From Halobaculum magnesiiphilum (GTDB lineage Archaea > Halobacteriota > Halobacteria > Halobacteriales > Haloferacaceae), in NCBI RefSeq assembly GCF_019823105.1, contig NZ_CP081958.1:2542001-2606000 (forward strand): a stretch of 64,000 nucleotides of DNA, written 5' to 3'. How positions within the stretch are numbered: position 1 is the first letter of the stretch; the number at the start of each line of letters is the position of its first letter. Shown in pieces: positions 1-8,577 of the stretch. The position numbers and the translations under genes are program-made. A model generated the notes under the pieces. That model ran no database searches. It was not told the DNA's origin and saw only the letters and a list, made by a program, of their open reading frames with translations.

Positions 1-2
1 AC

Positions 3-440
3 TACCGGCTGTCGGACGCGACCCCGGTTTCGACGGGGAAGAAGATCCTGCTCAACAGCGACGAGGCGTCGCCCAACGTCGTCGTCCCGCTCACCGACGT
101 GGCGCCGGAGTACGCGCCCGAGGGCGAACAACTGCTGTGTGCGACGTTCCTCGGCGACGACGCGCGCTTCCGGGACGCCGAGGACCTCGCGGCCGACACG
201 CGCGCGGCGCTGTCCGCGTGGTACCCCGAGCGGAGCTTCGGCGGCCTGGAGCCGATCCACACCGACCGCATCGAGTTCGCGCAGTTCGCCCAGCCGCCTG
301 GCGTCCACGCGGAGCTGCCGGACGCGACGGATCCGGAGGGGCCGGTGTACCTCGCCGGCGACTACACCGAGTGGTCGTCGATCCAGGGGGCGATGAAGAG
401 CGGGCGCGTCGCCGCCGAGGCGGTTCTCGACGGGAGATAA
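3..440 (+). CDS. FAD-dependent oxidoreductase, C-terminal part (5' end outside window)
   Basis: The reading frame is open from base 3 and ends in TAA at 438-440. The visible 145 residues end with a GPVYLAGDYTEWSSIQGAMKSG block. That is the usual C-terminal FAD-contacting segment of the amine oxidase / carotenoid desaturase / protoporphyrinogen oxidase superfamily (LAGD..., then a serine and a helix ending SG..AA). The N-terminal Rossmann motif lies upstream of the window, so the substrate cannot be stated. It converges on the K+ channel gene, and a doubled palindrome lies between them. Superfamily assignment is likely, exact enzyme unknown. Confidence 0.75.
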   Translation, partial: YRLSDATPVSTGKKILLNSDEASPNVVVPLTDVAPEYAPEGEQLLCATFLGDDARFRDAEDLAADTRAALSAWYPERSFGGLEPIHTDRIEFAQFAQPPGVHAELPDATDPEGPVYLAGDYTEWSSIQGAMKSGRVAAEAVLDGR

Positions 441-465
441 CACGAGGGGATCGCGCTGGACCGCG

Positions 466-525
466 CCGGTCGGGAGCCGACCGGGTCCAACCTGCTCCGA
501 CAGGCTCCGGTCGGGAGCCGACCGG
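466..525. terminator. Two copies of a 19-base palindrome between convergent genes
   Basis: CCGGTCGGGAGCCGACCGG occurs perfectly at 466-484 and again at 507-525. Each folds into an 8-bp stem with a GAG loop. They sit between the stop codons of two convergent genes (440 and 537), which fits a bidirectional terminator or transcript end stabiliser. There is no U-run, as is common in GC-rich haloarchaea. Confidence 0.5.
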
Positions 526-536
526 ACCGAGCCGGA

Positions 537-2222
537 CTACTTCTCGATCGGCCGCGGCGACACGTCGAACGTCGTGAGGAAGCGCTGCACCGCCTCGTCG
601 GTGCCGACGATCACCAGCCGGTCCTCGGCCGCGATCGTCCGATCGGGATCGAGGCTCGTGGTGAGTTCGCCCTCGTGTTCGAGGGCGATGACGCGACAGC
701 CGGTTCGCTCGTAGATCCCGCTCTCGGCGAGCGTCTTCCCGGCGAACGGCTCGGCCGACACCCGGTCGATCCGGATCTGGCTGCCGGCGCCGAGCACCTC
801 CTCGCCGCGAAGCTCCCGGGCGACCATCCGGGCGCTGATCCGCGGGACCGAGAGCACGTAGTCGGCGCCGGCGCGAAGCGCCTTAGTCGTCGCCTTCGCG
901 TCGCTCATCCGCACGAGGATCTCGATGTCCGGGTTCAGCGACCGCGCGAGCACCGCGGTCAACAGCGCCGTCGAGTCGTTCGGGACGCACACGAGGATCA
1001 CCCCGGCGTCCTCGATGCCCGCCTCCCGGAGCGTGTCGCGGGAGCTCACGTCGCCGACGACGTCGACCTCCGGACCGTCGTCGATATCGATCGTCGTGGC
1101 CGGGATGTCGCCCTCCTCCTCGACGACCGACAGCGCCGCCCGTCCGACCTCGCCGAGTCCCGCGACGACGACGCCCTCCTCGCGGCCTCGGGGCCGGACG
1201 GGGCGGGCGGTCTCCCCGAGTTCCTCCAGCGCCTCGTGGTCGCCGGACACGAGCAGCACCGTGTTCGCGCCGATGACCGCGTCGGGGTCCGGCGGGAGCT
1301 GGAGCTCGCCGTCGATCCACGCGCCCACGACGTTGGCGCCCGTCCGCTCGCGGATGCGCGAGTTCCGGATGCTCGTCCCCTCGAGGGGGCTGCCGCGGCT
1401 GACGGATATCTCTGTCACCTCCAGCCCCTCGGCGATGCCGACCGTGTCGTGCAGCTCCGAGGTGTACAACGACATTGCCTTCCGCGCGAGACGCTGGCCG
1501 AGGACCGCACGCGGGGAGACGACGCTATCGGCGCCGGTCGCGAGGAGCACGTCCCGCAGGGTGCTGTCGTCGGTCAGCGTGATGATCTCCACGTCGGAGC
1601 GGACCGACCGAACCGTGAGGATCGTGTCGACGTTGGCCTCGTCGGCGTCGGTGATGACCGCCCGGGCGCTGGCGATGCTCGCGCGTTCGAACGTGGCTTC
1701 CTCCTGCGGCGACCCGTGGATCGCCGAGTACCCCTCGTCGGAGAGGTCGATCGCCTCCTCCTCGTCCGAGGAGATGAGCACGTAGTCGATCCCGAGCTGT
1801 TCGAGCTCGTCGAGCAACACCGCGGAGTCCCGGTCGTACTCGCAGATGACGACGTGGTCGTTCTTCGGCGACAGCCGGCTGTCGAGGTCGACCTCGGCGC
1901 CGGTGAACAGCGGGATGACGATCACCCGGAGCGTGAAGAAGCCGACGCCGATGCCGCTGAGCTGCATGAACACGACGAAGAGGTTCATGATCGGCGTCTC
2001 CCACGGGGAGTCGGCGCCGTACCCAGTCGTCGTCATCGTCTCGGTGACCGTCTGGAACGACCGGAAGATCGACTGCGGCCGCCCCTCCAGCACGCTCATC
2101 CCGGTGTTGTAGATGACCGTGTACGTCAACACGAGCGCGGTCAGCCCGATCAGGTAGTAGATGACAAGCCGATGCCGGCGCGAGAGGTCGCCGGTCCGGA
2201 TCGAGCGAGGGAGGAGCGACAT
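537..2222 (-). CDS. K+ channel with two cytoplasmic RCK/TrkA modules
   Basis: A 561-residue ligand-gated potassium channel. TM1 spans about residues 18-38, a pore helix and the selectivity filter TTTGYG lie near 64-69, and TM2 spans about 79-104. A first TrkA-N nucleotide-binding domain follows from about 123 (VVICEYDRDS), then a TrkA-C-like region, a second TrkA-N (GVVVAGLGEVG near 350) and a C-terminal TrkA-C. This 2TM-pore plus tandem RCK plan is that of MthK/Kch-type channels with two fused RCK units. TGYG is the canonical K+ filter. A role in osmotic K+ homeostasis is expected for a salt-in halophile. The gene lies 100 bases downstream of the E1-alpha gene on the same strand and may be transcribed separately. 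Confidence 0.9.
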   Translation of the reverse strand: MSLLPRSIRTGDLSRRHRLVIYYLIGLTALVLTYTVIYNTGMSVLEGRPQSIFRSFQTVTETMTTTGYGADSPWETPIMNLFVVFMQLSGIGVGFFTLRVIVIPLFTGAEVDLDSRLSPKNDHVVICEYDRDSAVLLDELEQLGIDYVLISSDEEEAIDLSDEGYSAIHGSPQEEATFERASIASARAVITDADEANVDTILTVRSVRSDVEIITLTDDSTLRDVLLATGADSVVSPRAVLGQRLARKAMSLYTSELHDTVGIAEGLEVTEISVSRGSPLEGTSIRNSRIRERTGANVVGAWIDGELQLPPDPDAVIGANTVLLVSGDHEALEELGETARPVRPRGREEGVVVAGLGEVGRAALSVVEEEGDIPATTIDIDDGPEVDVVGDVSSRDTLREAGIEDAGVILVCVPNDSTALLTAVLARSLNPDIEILVRMSDAKATTKALRAGADYVLSVPRISARMVARELRGEEVLGAGSQIRIDRVSAEPFAGKTLAESGIYERTGCRVIALEHEGELTTSLDPDRTIAAEDRLVIVGTDEAVQRFLTTFDVSPRPIEK

Positions 2223-2324
2223 GACGCGTTGCCCTCGATTCAGGGTGGGGCCACGAAACGTTTTCTGTCGATCCGCCCGGCACGGTCGTCGGCCCGGGGG
2301 GCGGTTCGGTCGCCGGCCCCCCGA

Positions 2325-3524
2325 CTACTCCTCGCGCAGGAACGCGTCCTCGCCGTGACGCTCGATCGCCGCGAGCAGCCCCTCCCGCTGGCGCTCCAGT
2401 TCCGGCGTCGTCTCGGCGTAGACGTCCGCGAACATGTCCGCGGGGTCGGCCTCGAAGTCCTCGGCGGCGTCGATGACCTCGGCGACCCGGTCGTCCGCCG
2501 CCTCGCGTACCGACTCGATCAGGTCGTCGTCGGCGATCCCCTCACGGCGGAGGAACCCCTCCATCCGCGGGATCGGGTCCCACGCGCGCCACGGTTCGGC
2601 CTCCTCGTTCTCGCGGTACTGGCTCGGGTCGTCCGCCGTGGTGTGGGCGCCGAAGCGGTACTCGACAGTCTCGACCAGCGTGGGTCGGTGGCCGTAGCCG
2701 CCGGCGTCGGGGTTGTCGTCGGCGCCCTCGGCGTCCGCGGTACCCGGGCCGTCGCCGCCGGCTCGCGCCTTCCGGGCCGCCTCCGCGACGACCGCGTATA
2801 CGGCGAGGGGATCCATCCCGTCGACGCGGACGCCCTCGAAGCCGTAGGCTTCGGCCTTCTCCGCCAGCGTCGGGCTCGCGGTCTGCTCGTCGCGGGGGAT
2901 CGAGATGGCCCACCCGTTGTTGTGACAGACGAAGACGCTCGGCGGGTCGAACACGCCCGCGAAGTTCAGCGCCTCGTGGAAGTCGCCCTCCGAGGTCGCG
3001 CCGTCGCCGAAGTGGGCACAGGCGACGCGGTCGTCGCCGCGGTAGTCGAACGCCATCGCCGCACCCACGGCGTGCGGGATGTGCGCGCCGATGCCGATGT
3101 TCAGCGGGAACACGTCGATGTCCGCGAGGCCGGCGGTCCCGGACTCGTGGCCCATCCAGTAGGCGAGGTACTCCGGCGGGAACCCGCGGGCGATCACCGC
3201 GCCGTGTTCGCGGTACTGGTAGAAGATCGGGTCGTCCTCGCGCAGGGCGTGCGTGGCGGCGACGGAACTGGCTTCCTGCCCCTCGATGGCGGCGTAGGTG
3301 CCGATCCGTCCCTGTCGCTGGAGGCTGATCGCCCGCTCGTCGAAGCGGCGCGCGGTCACCATGTCGCGGTAGATGTCGACCAGCGTCCCCTCGGGGAGGT
3401 CCGGCACCTCGCCGACGACCTCCCCGTCGGGGCCGAGCACGCGGTACACGTCGCCCATCGGGTCCGGCGGGGCGTCGGTGTCGCTCTCCCCGCCCGAACC
3501 GGATCCGGCGTCGGCGTCGCTCAT
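2325..3524 (-). CDS. 2-oxoacid dehydrogenase E1 component, alpha subunit (no beta subunit nearby)
   Basis: A 399-residue thiamine-diphosphate enzyme subunit of the pyruvate / branched-chain 2-oxoacid dehydrogenase E1-alpha family. The TPP motif GDGATSEGDFHEALNF starts at residue 173 and ends in HNN at 201-203; YREH is at 104-107. An acidic low-complexity N-terminus and an insert near 260-285 (acidic, Gly/Asp-rich) are haloarchaeal embellishments. E1-alpha normally works as alpha2beta2 with E1-beta plus E2 lipoyl transacylase and E3. None of these lies next to it: the flanks are a K+ channel and an alcohol dehydrogenase. It either pairs with a beta subunit encoded elsewhere or acts in another context. 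Substrate not determinable. Confidence 0.85.
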   Translation of the reverse strand: MSDADAGSGSGGESDTDAPPDPMGDVYRVLGPDGEVVGEVPDLPEGTLVDIYRDMVTARRFDERAISLQRQGRIGTYAAIEGQEASSVAATHALREDDPIFYQYREHGAVIARGFPPEYLAYWMGHESGTAGLADIDVFPLNIGIGAHIPHAVGAAMAFDYRGDDRVACAHFGDGATSEGDFHEALNFAGVFDPPSVFVCHNNGWAISIPRDEQTASPTLAEKAEAYGFEGVRVDGMDPLAVYAVVAEAARKARAGGDGPGTADAEGADDNPDAGGYGHRPTLVETVEYRFGAHTTADDPSQYRENEEAEPWRAWDPIPRMEGFLRREGIADDDLIESVREAADDRVAEVIDAAEDFEADPADMFADVYAETTPELERQREGLLAAIERHGEDAFLREE

Positions 3525-3611
3525 ACGGGCGTGTCAGAGTGCAACAGGGTAGCCGTTTCGGCACCGGCACCGACTGACCGGCGCCGGTACCGTCCGGGAG
3601 AGTGCCTCGCC

Positions 3612-4652
3612 TCAGGGGGTGATGACCGCCCGCCCCTCGATCTCGCCGTGTTCGAGCCGTTCGGCGACGGTGTTGATCTCGTCGAGCGGGTAGCGACTCG
3701 TCCGCAGCTCGACCTCGCCGCGGTCGACGAGCGCGACGAGTTCCTGCAGCTCGGTGTAGCGGCCGACGAGCGTCCCCTTGTAGCTGAACTCGCCGTCGAC
3801 GAGCGACTGGGCGGGCTCGTGAATGTGGCCGCCGTAACCGATCACGTGGTGGTCGCCGCCGGCGGCGACGATGTCCGGCGCCAGCGCGGTCGTCTGGTCC
3901 GCGCCGACGAAGTCGAGCACCTGCTGGGCGCCCACGTCGTCGGTGAGGTCGGTGACCACGCCCGCAACGTCCTCGTTCGCTGGATCGACCGTGTGGCGTG
4001 CGCCGAGTTCCGCGGCCAGCTCCCGCGCCGACTCCTTGAGGTCGAGCGCGACGATGTCGGCCGCGCTCATCGCGTCGAGACACTGCAGGCCGATGTGACC
4101 GAGCCCGCCGACGCCGATGACGACGGCGGTGTCGCCGGGGTTCAACTCGCGAACGGCCTTCTTCGTCGCGTGGTACGCCGTGATCCCGGCGTCCGCGTGG
4201 GGTGCGATGTCGGTGGTGTCGACGCCGCCCGGGAGGGGGATCACCGCGCGCTCGTTCGTGTGGAGGAACTCCGCGAAGCCGCCGTCATGGGTGAGCCCCG
4301 GGAAGCGGACGTTCTCGCAGTACATGTCCTCGCCCTGGCGGCACGGCCGACAGGTCCCGCAGGTCATCACCGGGTGGCAGATCACGCTGTCGCCGACCTC
4401 GACCGTGTTCACCTCCGAGCCGACCTCGACGACGGTGCCGGCGTTCTCGTGGCCCAGCGTGAGCGGAAGCTCCTGCGGAACGTACTCCTGCCACATCCCC
4501 TCGATGATGTGATTGTCAGTCTGACACCACCCCGCGCCCTCCACCTCGACGATCACGTCGTCGGACGCCTCGGGGGCCGGTCGATCCACCTCGTCGATGC
4601 TGAGGGCGGTCGCCATGTCGTCGGTGTAGTCGTGGAGTCTGGCTGCTTGCAT
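3612..4652 (-). CDS. Zinc-dependent alcohol dehydrogenase (MDR family)
   Basis: A 346-residue medium-chain dehydrogenase. Catalytic zinc ligands appear as Cys43 (GWCQTDNH) and His68-Glu69 (LGHEN). The structural zinc lobe uses Cys98, Cys101, Cys104 and Cys112. The Rossmann motif GVGGLGHIG is near 180-188. I chose the ATG at 4652 (MQAARLHDY) because it gives the normal family length; the frame continues upstream to 4805 but that part is arginine-rich and lacks family features. It is divergent from the amidohydrolase and DUF59 pair, a trio also seen around bacterial propane/alkane monooxygenases, where such an ADH oxidises the alcohol product. No monooxygenase is present here, so the substrate is open. 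Confidence 0.9.
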   Translation of the reverse strand: MQAARLHDYTDDMATALSIDEVDRPAPEASDDVIVEVEGAGWCQTDNHIIEGMWQEYVPQELPLTLGHENAGTVVEVGSEVNTVEVGDSVICHPVMTCGTCRPCRQGEDMYCENVRFPGLTHDGGFAEFLHTNERAVIPLPGGVDTTDIAPHADAGITAYHATKKAVRELNPGDTAVVIGVGGLGHIGLQCLDAMSAADIVALDLKESARELAAELGARHTVDPANEDVAGVVTDLTDDVGAQQVLDFVGADQTTALAPDIVAAGGDHHVIGYGGHIHEPAQSLVDGEFSYKGTLVGRYTELQELVALVDRGEVELRTSRYPLDEINTVAERLEHGEIEGRAVITP

Positions 4653-4814
4653 CCTGTTAGCACCTATCAGGGGTTCGAAAGCTGAGACCAAAAAGCCACG
4701 CGGTCGTGTGAACCGCGCCTCCGTCCTCTCGGGAGCGTCGCGGTTCCGGCCGACGAGGTCGGAGCGTCGGCGACGGGCGTCCGCCCCGATAACTGTGCGA
4801 AACAATCATGATGT

Positions 4815-5909
4815 ATGGAAACAAGTCACATACGGACCATGTACGTCACCGACGACGGGGAGGAGCTGTTCGTGATCGACTCGCACGTCCACCTGTGGGA
4901 CGCGAGCGAGGAGAACATCACCCACGAGGGAGGCGAGCAGTTCATCCAGTGCTTCTACGACTACCACACCGGGTTCACGCCGGAGGAGAAGCAGTGGGAC
5001 CTCGACGAGTACCGGCAGTACGGCGCCGACCGGATGGCCGAGGACCTGTTCGGGAACGCGGCCGTCGACATGGGGATCTTCCAGCCGACGTACCTGAACG
5101 ACTTCTACGCGGACGGGTTCAACACCATCGACGACAACGCCGAGTTGGCCGAGCGCTATCCGGAGCGGTTCGTGCTCAACGGTCGGTTCGACCCCCGCGA
5201 CGGCGAGGCGGGCATGCGGGAGCTGGAGCGCCAGAAGGAGGAGTACGACATCCAGGGCGTGAAGCTGTACACCGCCGAGTGGAACGGCGACTCGAAGGGC
5301 TGGCGCCTCGACAGCGAGGAGTCGTTCAGGTTCCTCGAGAAGTGTTCCGAGCTGGGCATCGAGAACATCCACCCGCACAAGGGGCCGACGATCCGCCCGC
5401 TCAACCGCGACGCCTTCGACGTGGCCGACGTGGACGACGCGGCGACCTCGTTCCCGGAGCTGAACTTCGTCGTCGAGCACGTCGGGCTCCCCCGGCTCGA
5501 CGACTTCTGCTGGATCGCCGCCCAGGAGCCGAACGTCTACGGCGGGCTCGCGGTCGCCGCGCCGCTGGCGGTCCACCGGCCGCGCAAGTTCGGCGAGATC
5601 ATGGGCGAACTCCTCTTCTGGCTCGGGGAGGATCGGTTGCTGTTCGGCTCCGATTACGCGCTGTGGAACCCCGACTGGCTCGTGGAGACGTTCATGGACG
5701 CGGAGCTCACCGACGAGCAGCGCGACGAGTACGGCGTCGAACTCGATATCGAGACGAAGCGGAAGATCCTCGGCGAGAACGCCGCCGAGCTGTACGACAT
5801 CGACATCGAGGCGAAGAAAGAACAGTTCCGCACCGACGGCGTCGCCGACGACTTCGACCTCGGGGACCACTACGCGGGCGGAACGAGCGCAACGCCCGCG
5901 GACGACTGA
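4815..5909 (+). CDS. Amidohydrolase-2 family metal-dependent hydrolase
   Basis: A 364-residue TIM-barrel protein of the amidohydrolase-related (ACMSD-like) family. Metal-site candidates are IDSHVHLWD (His24, His26), Lys150 in GVKLYTAEW, HPHKGP (His186, His188), VVEHVGLP (His222) and Asp280 in FGSDYALW. The family contains hydrolases and decarboxylases, and the reaction cannot be read from motifs. Its stop overlaps the ATG of the DUF59 gene (TGATG), so the two are translationally coupled. Members of this subfamily accompany diiron monooxygenase operons in actinobacteria, where they are needed for, or co-occur with, monooxygenase maturation. That context is inference here. Confidence 0.85.
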   Translation: METSHIRTMYVTDDGEELFVIDSHVHLWDASEENITHEGGEQFIQCFYDYHTGFTPEEKQWDLDEYRQYGADRMAEDLFGNAAVDMGIFQPTYLNDFYADGFNTIDDNAELAERYPERFVLNGRFDPRDGEAGMRELERQKEEYDIQGVKLYTAEWNGDSKGWRLDSEESFRFLEKCSELGIENIHPHKGPTIRPLNRDAFDVADVDDAATSFPELNFVVEHVGLPRLDDFCWIAAQEPNVYGGLAVAAPLAVHRPRKFGEIMGELLFWLGEDRLLFGSDYALWNPDWLVETFMDAELTDEQRDEYGVELDIETKRKILGENAAELYDIDIEAKKEQFRTDGVADDFDLGDHYAGGTSATPADD

Positions 5910-6817
5910 TGTCCTCGGAGCACTCGCCGTCGGAGCACTCGCCCTCGACCGACACGGAGCCGGCCGCCGCGACGACGCCGGCGGCGGTCCGGGAGCGACT
6001 CGACCGCGTCACCGACCCGGAGCTGGACACTTCCATCGTCGAGCTGGACTACGTCGAGGAGATCCAAATCCACCCCGCCGGCGACGAGGGGAACGCCGAC
6101 CGCACGGGGGACGCCGACGGCGACGAGGTGTTCGTCGCGTTCACGCTCCCGACCGCGTGGTGTTCGCCAGCGTTCGCCTGGATGATGGCCGGCGACGCTC
6201 GCACCGAGGTCGAGTCGCTTCCCGGCGTCGCCCGCGCGGCGATCGAACTCCGCGACCACATGCACGAGCGAGAGATCAACCGCGGCATCAACGAGGGGCT
6301 TCCCTTCGAGGAGGCGTTCCCCGACGCCGACGGAGGCGTCGAGTCCGTCCGGCTGGAGCTGGACCGCAAGGCCCGCACCGCCCGCCAGCACGACGCCACC
6401 GGCGCGCTGCTGGAGGCGGGGCTGACCCGCGAGCAGCTCGCCGGGGTGACCCGGTCGGACCTCGACTTCGGGGACGCGCCCGAGGGCAGGGTCCGCGTGT
6501 GGGTCCGCGAGGGCGCGGTCGCGGTCGAGACGGACGCCGACCCCGTCGAGCGATACCTGCGGAAGGCCGAGGCGACCGGCGTGCTCGACGACGAACATCC
6601 CGAGCTGTTCCGGACGCCCGAGGAGGAGCCGTTCGACGGCGACGAGGTGGAGCTCGTGCGCCAGCGGACCCGGCTCGCCGGGGTCAACATGGGCGGACAG
6701 GGGACCGTCTGCGACGCGCTCAACGACGCCCGCCACGCCGAGGACCGCCCGCCGCTGTCGATGCGTGAGGGTACGCCGGTTCGCCCGAGCGAGGAGGACC
6801 GGGCGGACGCCGACTGA
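5909..6817 (+). CDS. DUF59/MIP18-like iron-sulfur (metal-sulfur) assembly protein
   Basis: A 302-residue protein whose first half is a DUF59 domain: VRERLDRVTDPELDTSIVEL carries the family DPELD motif, and LPTAWCSP holds the single conserved cysteine. DUF59 proteins act in Fe-S or metal-cofactor assembly. The C-terminal half (about 130-302) is an extension without a motif I can name. The ATG at 5909 overlaps the upstream amidohydrolase stop and sets the start. The same amidohydrolase-DUF59 pairing occurs next to propane monooxygenases in mycobacteria and rhodococci. Its stop is directly adjacent, tail to tail, to the stop of the zinc-ribbon gene at 6818. Confidence 0.8.
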   Translation: MSSEHSPSEHSPSTDTEPAAATTPAAVRERLDRVTDPELDTSIVELDYVEEIQIHPAGDEGNADRTGDADGDEVFVAFTLPTAWCSPAFAWMMAGDARTEVESLPGVARAAIELRDHMHEREINRGINEGLPFEEAFPDADGGVESVRLELDRKARTARQHDATGALLEAGLTREQLAGVTRSDLDFGDAPEGRVRVWVREGAVAVETDADPVERYLRKAEATGVLDDEHPELFRTPEEEPFDGDEVELVRQRTRLAGVNMGGQGTVCDALNDARHAEDRPPLSMREGTPVRPSEEDRADAD

Positions 6818-7057
6818 TCAGAAGCCGAGCAGTCCCTTCGGCCCCGGCGGCGGGCCGCGCGATCCCCCGTCGCGGTCGTCGCCCGCGCCGTCACGGTCGG
6901 CGTCGCCCCCGTCCTCCGGTTCGCCGTGGCCCTCCTTCGCCAGCCCGTAGCGCCCGCGCTCGCTGAACTCGGCCGGGCTCCACCCGCACTCGGGGCAGTC
7001 GCCGTCGCTGTGGTCGAAGTCCACGCCGCACCCGAGGCACTCGTTGATCGCGGCCAT
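6818..7057 (-). CDS. Small zinc-ribbon protein
   Basis: A 79-residue protein starting MAAINECLGCGVDF. The N-terminal half has two CxxC knuckles (CLGCG and CPECG, about ten residues apart), a rubredoxin-like zinc ribbon. The C-terminal half is a Gly/Asp/Pro-rich tail ending GPKGLLGF. I place the start at 7057, where the conserved ribbon begins; the frame reaches 7111 but the extra 18 residues look untranslated. Small CPxCG proteins are numerous in haloarchaea and mostly uncharacterised. Function unknown. Confidence 0.7.
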   Translation of the reverse strand: MAAINECLGCGVDFDHSDGDCPECGWSPAEFSERGRYGLAKEGHGEPEDGGDADRDGAGDDRDGGSRGPPPGPKGLLGF

Positions 7058-7118
7058 CGGTAGCACGTGACATGCCTCGACGCAAAAGCGTTGCTCGCAC
7101 GGCGCGCTCACCGACGAC

Positions 7119-7859
7119 TCACAACAGTCGCCGGAACTCGCGGAGCGGCGGGAACGTCATCGCCTCGCCGTCCTCGCGGGCGACAACGGGGCACAGCGCG
7201 CCGGCGTCGGTGACGAACGGCGACTGGAACTCCCGGGCGGTCATGCCGTTCACCGTGACGCCGGCGGCGAGGCGTGTGAACGCCGGGAGCATGAGCACGT
7301 CCGCGTCGCGGAACCCGCGCTCGGCGTAGAGCCAGCAGGGGTGGCGCTTCCCCTCGATCTCGATGGTCGGGTGGTCGTGGCCGACGACGTACAGCCCCGC
7401 GGACTCGTCCTCCGGAGGCGCCTCGTGGCCGTGGCGGACGACCACGGGAGCGCCGCGAACGTTCCCGTCGAGCTCGTACGCGTCGTGGACGGGGGCGTCC
7501 CAGGCGTTCGAGGCCGTCGCGTCGCCGACGGCCGTCCCGCCGAGAGCCCCGTCGTGGTTGCCGCGGACGAACACGGGTCGCGCGCCGGCGTCCCGGCAGA
7601 CGTCGACCAAGCCGGCGAGCGACCGTTCGGCGGCGACAGAGACGCGGTCGAAGCGGTGGAGCGCGTCGCCGGCGACCACGACCTCGCTGGGCTCGAACCG
7701 ATCGAGCAGCGATCGGAGACGGCCCGACAGGTCCGACGCCTCGCCGAGCGGGTACGACACGTCGGAGGCTTCCGCGCGACCGACGTGGAGGTCCGCGACG
7801 ACGAGCGTGTCGGCCGCCCGAATGTACGCGCCGCGGTCGTGGAAGGCGGCGTTCAACAC
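7119..7859 (-). CDS. Metallophosphoesterase (calcineurin-like)
   Basis: About 246 residues from a GTG at 7859. All five metallophosphoesterase blocks are visible: ADLHVGR (DxH, near 22), GDALH (near 64), GNHDG (near 100), RHGHE and GHDHP. These bind two metals and hydrolyse phosphoesters. The frame is open up to 8159, but the upstream 100 residues are Ser/Thr/Arg-rich and lie antiparallel to codons of the PsiE-like gene in the same region, so they are a frame shadow. GTG at 7859 is the first plausible start that keeps the DxH domain whole; a nearby alternative start is possible. It follows the PsiE-like gene on the same strand. Family close to DNA-repair-associated ICC-like phosphoesterases; substrate unknown. 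Confidence 0.8.
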   Translation of the reverse strand: MLNAAFHDRGAYIRAADTLVVADLHVGRAEASDVSYPLGEASDLSGRLRSLLDRFEPSEVVVAGDALHRFDRVSVAAERSLAGLVDVCRDAGARPVFVRGNHDGALGGTAVGDATASNAWDAPVHDAYELDGNVRGAPVVVRHGHEAPPEDESAGLYVVGHDHPTIEIEGKRHPCWLYAERGFRDADVLMLPAFTRLAAGVTVNGMTAREFQSPFVTDAGALCPVVAREDGEAMTFPPLREFRRLL

Positions 7860-7917
7860 GGGATACCGTCCGGCGTGCTCGGGGGTAGCGTTGACGGCTC
7901 CGGGCCGCAGCGGTATC

Positions 7918-8493
7918 TCACCCGTTGGACCGCTGGTCGGCGTCCGGTGGCCGGTCGGAGTCTGGTTCGCCGCCGTTCCCGTCGTCAGTTCGGGGTTCGC
8001 CGTCGAGCCGGTGATCGTCGCGACCGCCTCGGTCGCCGCCGTCGCCCGCGAACGAATCGGGGGGCACCGCGTCGGCGTCGACTCGGCGGACGACGAAGTA
8101 CGCCGCCACGAGCACGCCCAACAGCAGCGCGAACGCGACGGCGGCGACGAACGCGTCATTGATGTTGGCGTACTCGCCGGGCCGGAACGAGATCACCTTC
8201 CGGGTGATCGCGATCAGCGCGGCGCTGATGACGATCCGAACGACCGGCTCGTCGCGCGAGAACGCCACCACGGTCTGGTGGATCTCGACGATGATCAGCA
8301 ACACGAGCACGGTGTCGATGATGTCGATCACCTGGCTCGGGTCGGTGAACTCGCCGCTGGCGAGCAGCTCGACGAGCACGAGGATGAGATCGAGAAAGCC
8401 GATGGCGAACAGCACCAGCAGGAAGTACGCCGTCCCGACCTCGAGCAGCTTCATCCCGCGCTCGGACGGTTCGACGGCGTCTTCGATCCGCAC
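7918..8493 (-). CDS. PsiE-like (phosphate-starvation-inducible E family) membrane protein
   Basis: A 191-residue membrane protein with four predicted helices (about 17-43, 58-78, 84-100 and 112-134). It begins with a short cytoplasmic segment and ends in a hydrophilic tail of about 50 residues rich in Asp, Gly and Arg. The helix pattern and length of the membrane part match the PsiE family, whose function is unclear beyond phosphate-starvation induction in E. coli. It lies 58 bases upstream of the metallophosphoesterase on the same strand, a loose phosphate-linked context. Confidence 0.7.
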   Translation of the reverse strand: MRIEDAVEPSERGMKLLEVGTAYFLLVLFAIGFLDLILVLVELLASGEFTDPSQVIDIIDTVLVLLIIVEIHQTVVAFSRDEPVVRIVISAALIAITRKVISFRPGEYANINDAFVAAVAFALLLGVLVAAYFVVRRVDADAVPPDSFAGDGGDRGGRDDHRLDGEPRTDDGNGGEPDSDRPPDADQRSNG

Positions 8494-8577
8494 ACCGGCT
8501 CATCGGACTCCCCGCGAGTAAACCCTACGGGCCAGCGAAGCGACACGCGCTTGGCCCTCGGGCCGGTTGCATCGAGC

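Noticed and set aside
675-4685. Very long plus-strand open frame (over 1,300 codons) opposite the K+ channel, E1-alpha and ADH genes
   Set aside because: It is rich in Arg, Asp, Val and Leu with no domain and lies antisense to three well-supported genes. High-GC codon bias makes such mirror frames common.
4653-4814. Possible small gene between ADH and amidohydrolase
   Set aside because: The 160 bases are divergent promoter space; no frame with coding character.
7860-8159. Extended N-terminus for the metallophosphoesterase
   Set aside because: The sequence is a Ser/Thr/Arg-rich antiphase copy of PsiE-like codons; the enzyme domain is complete from 7859.
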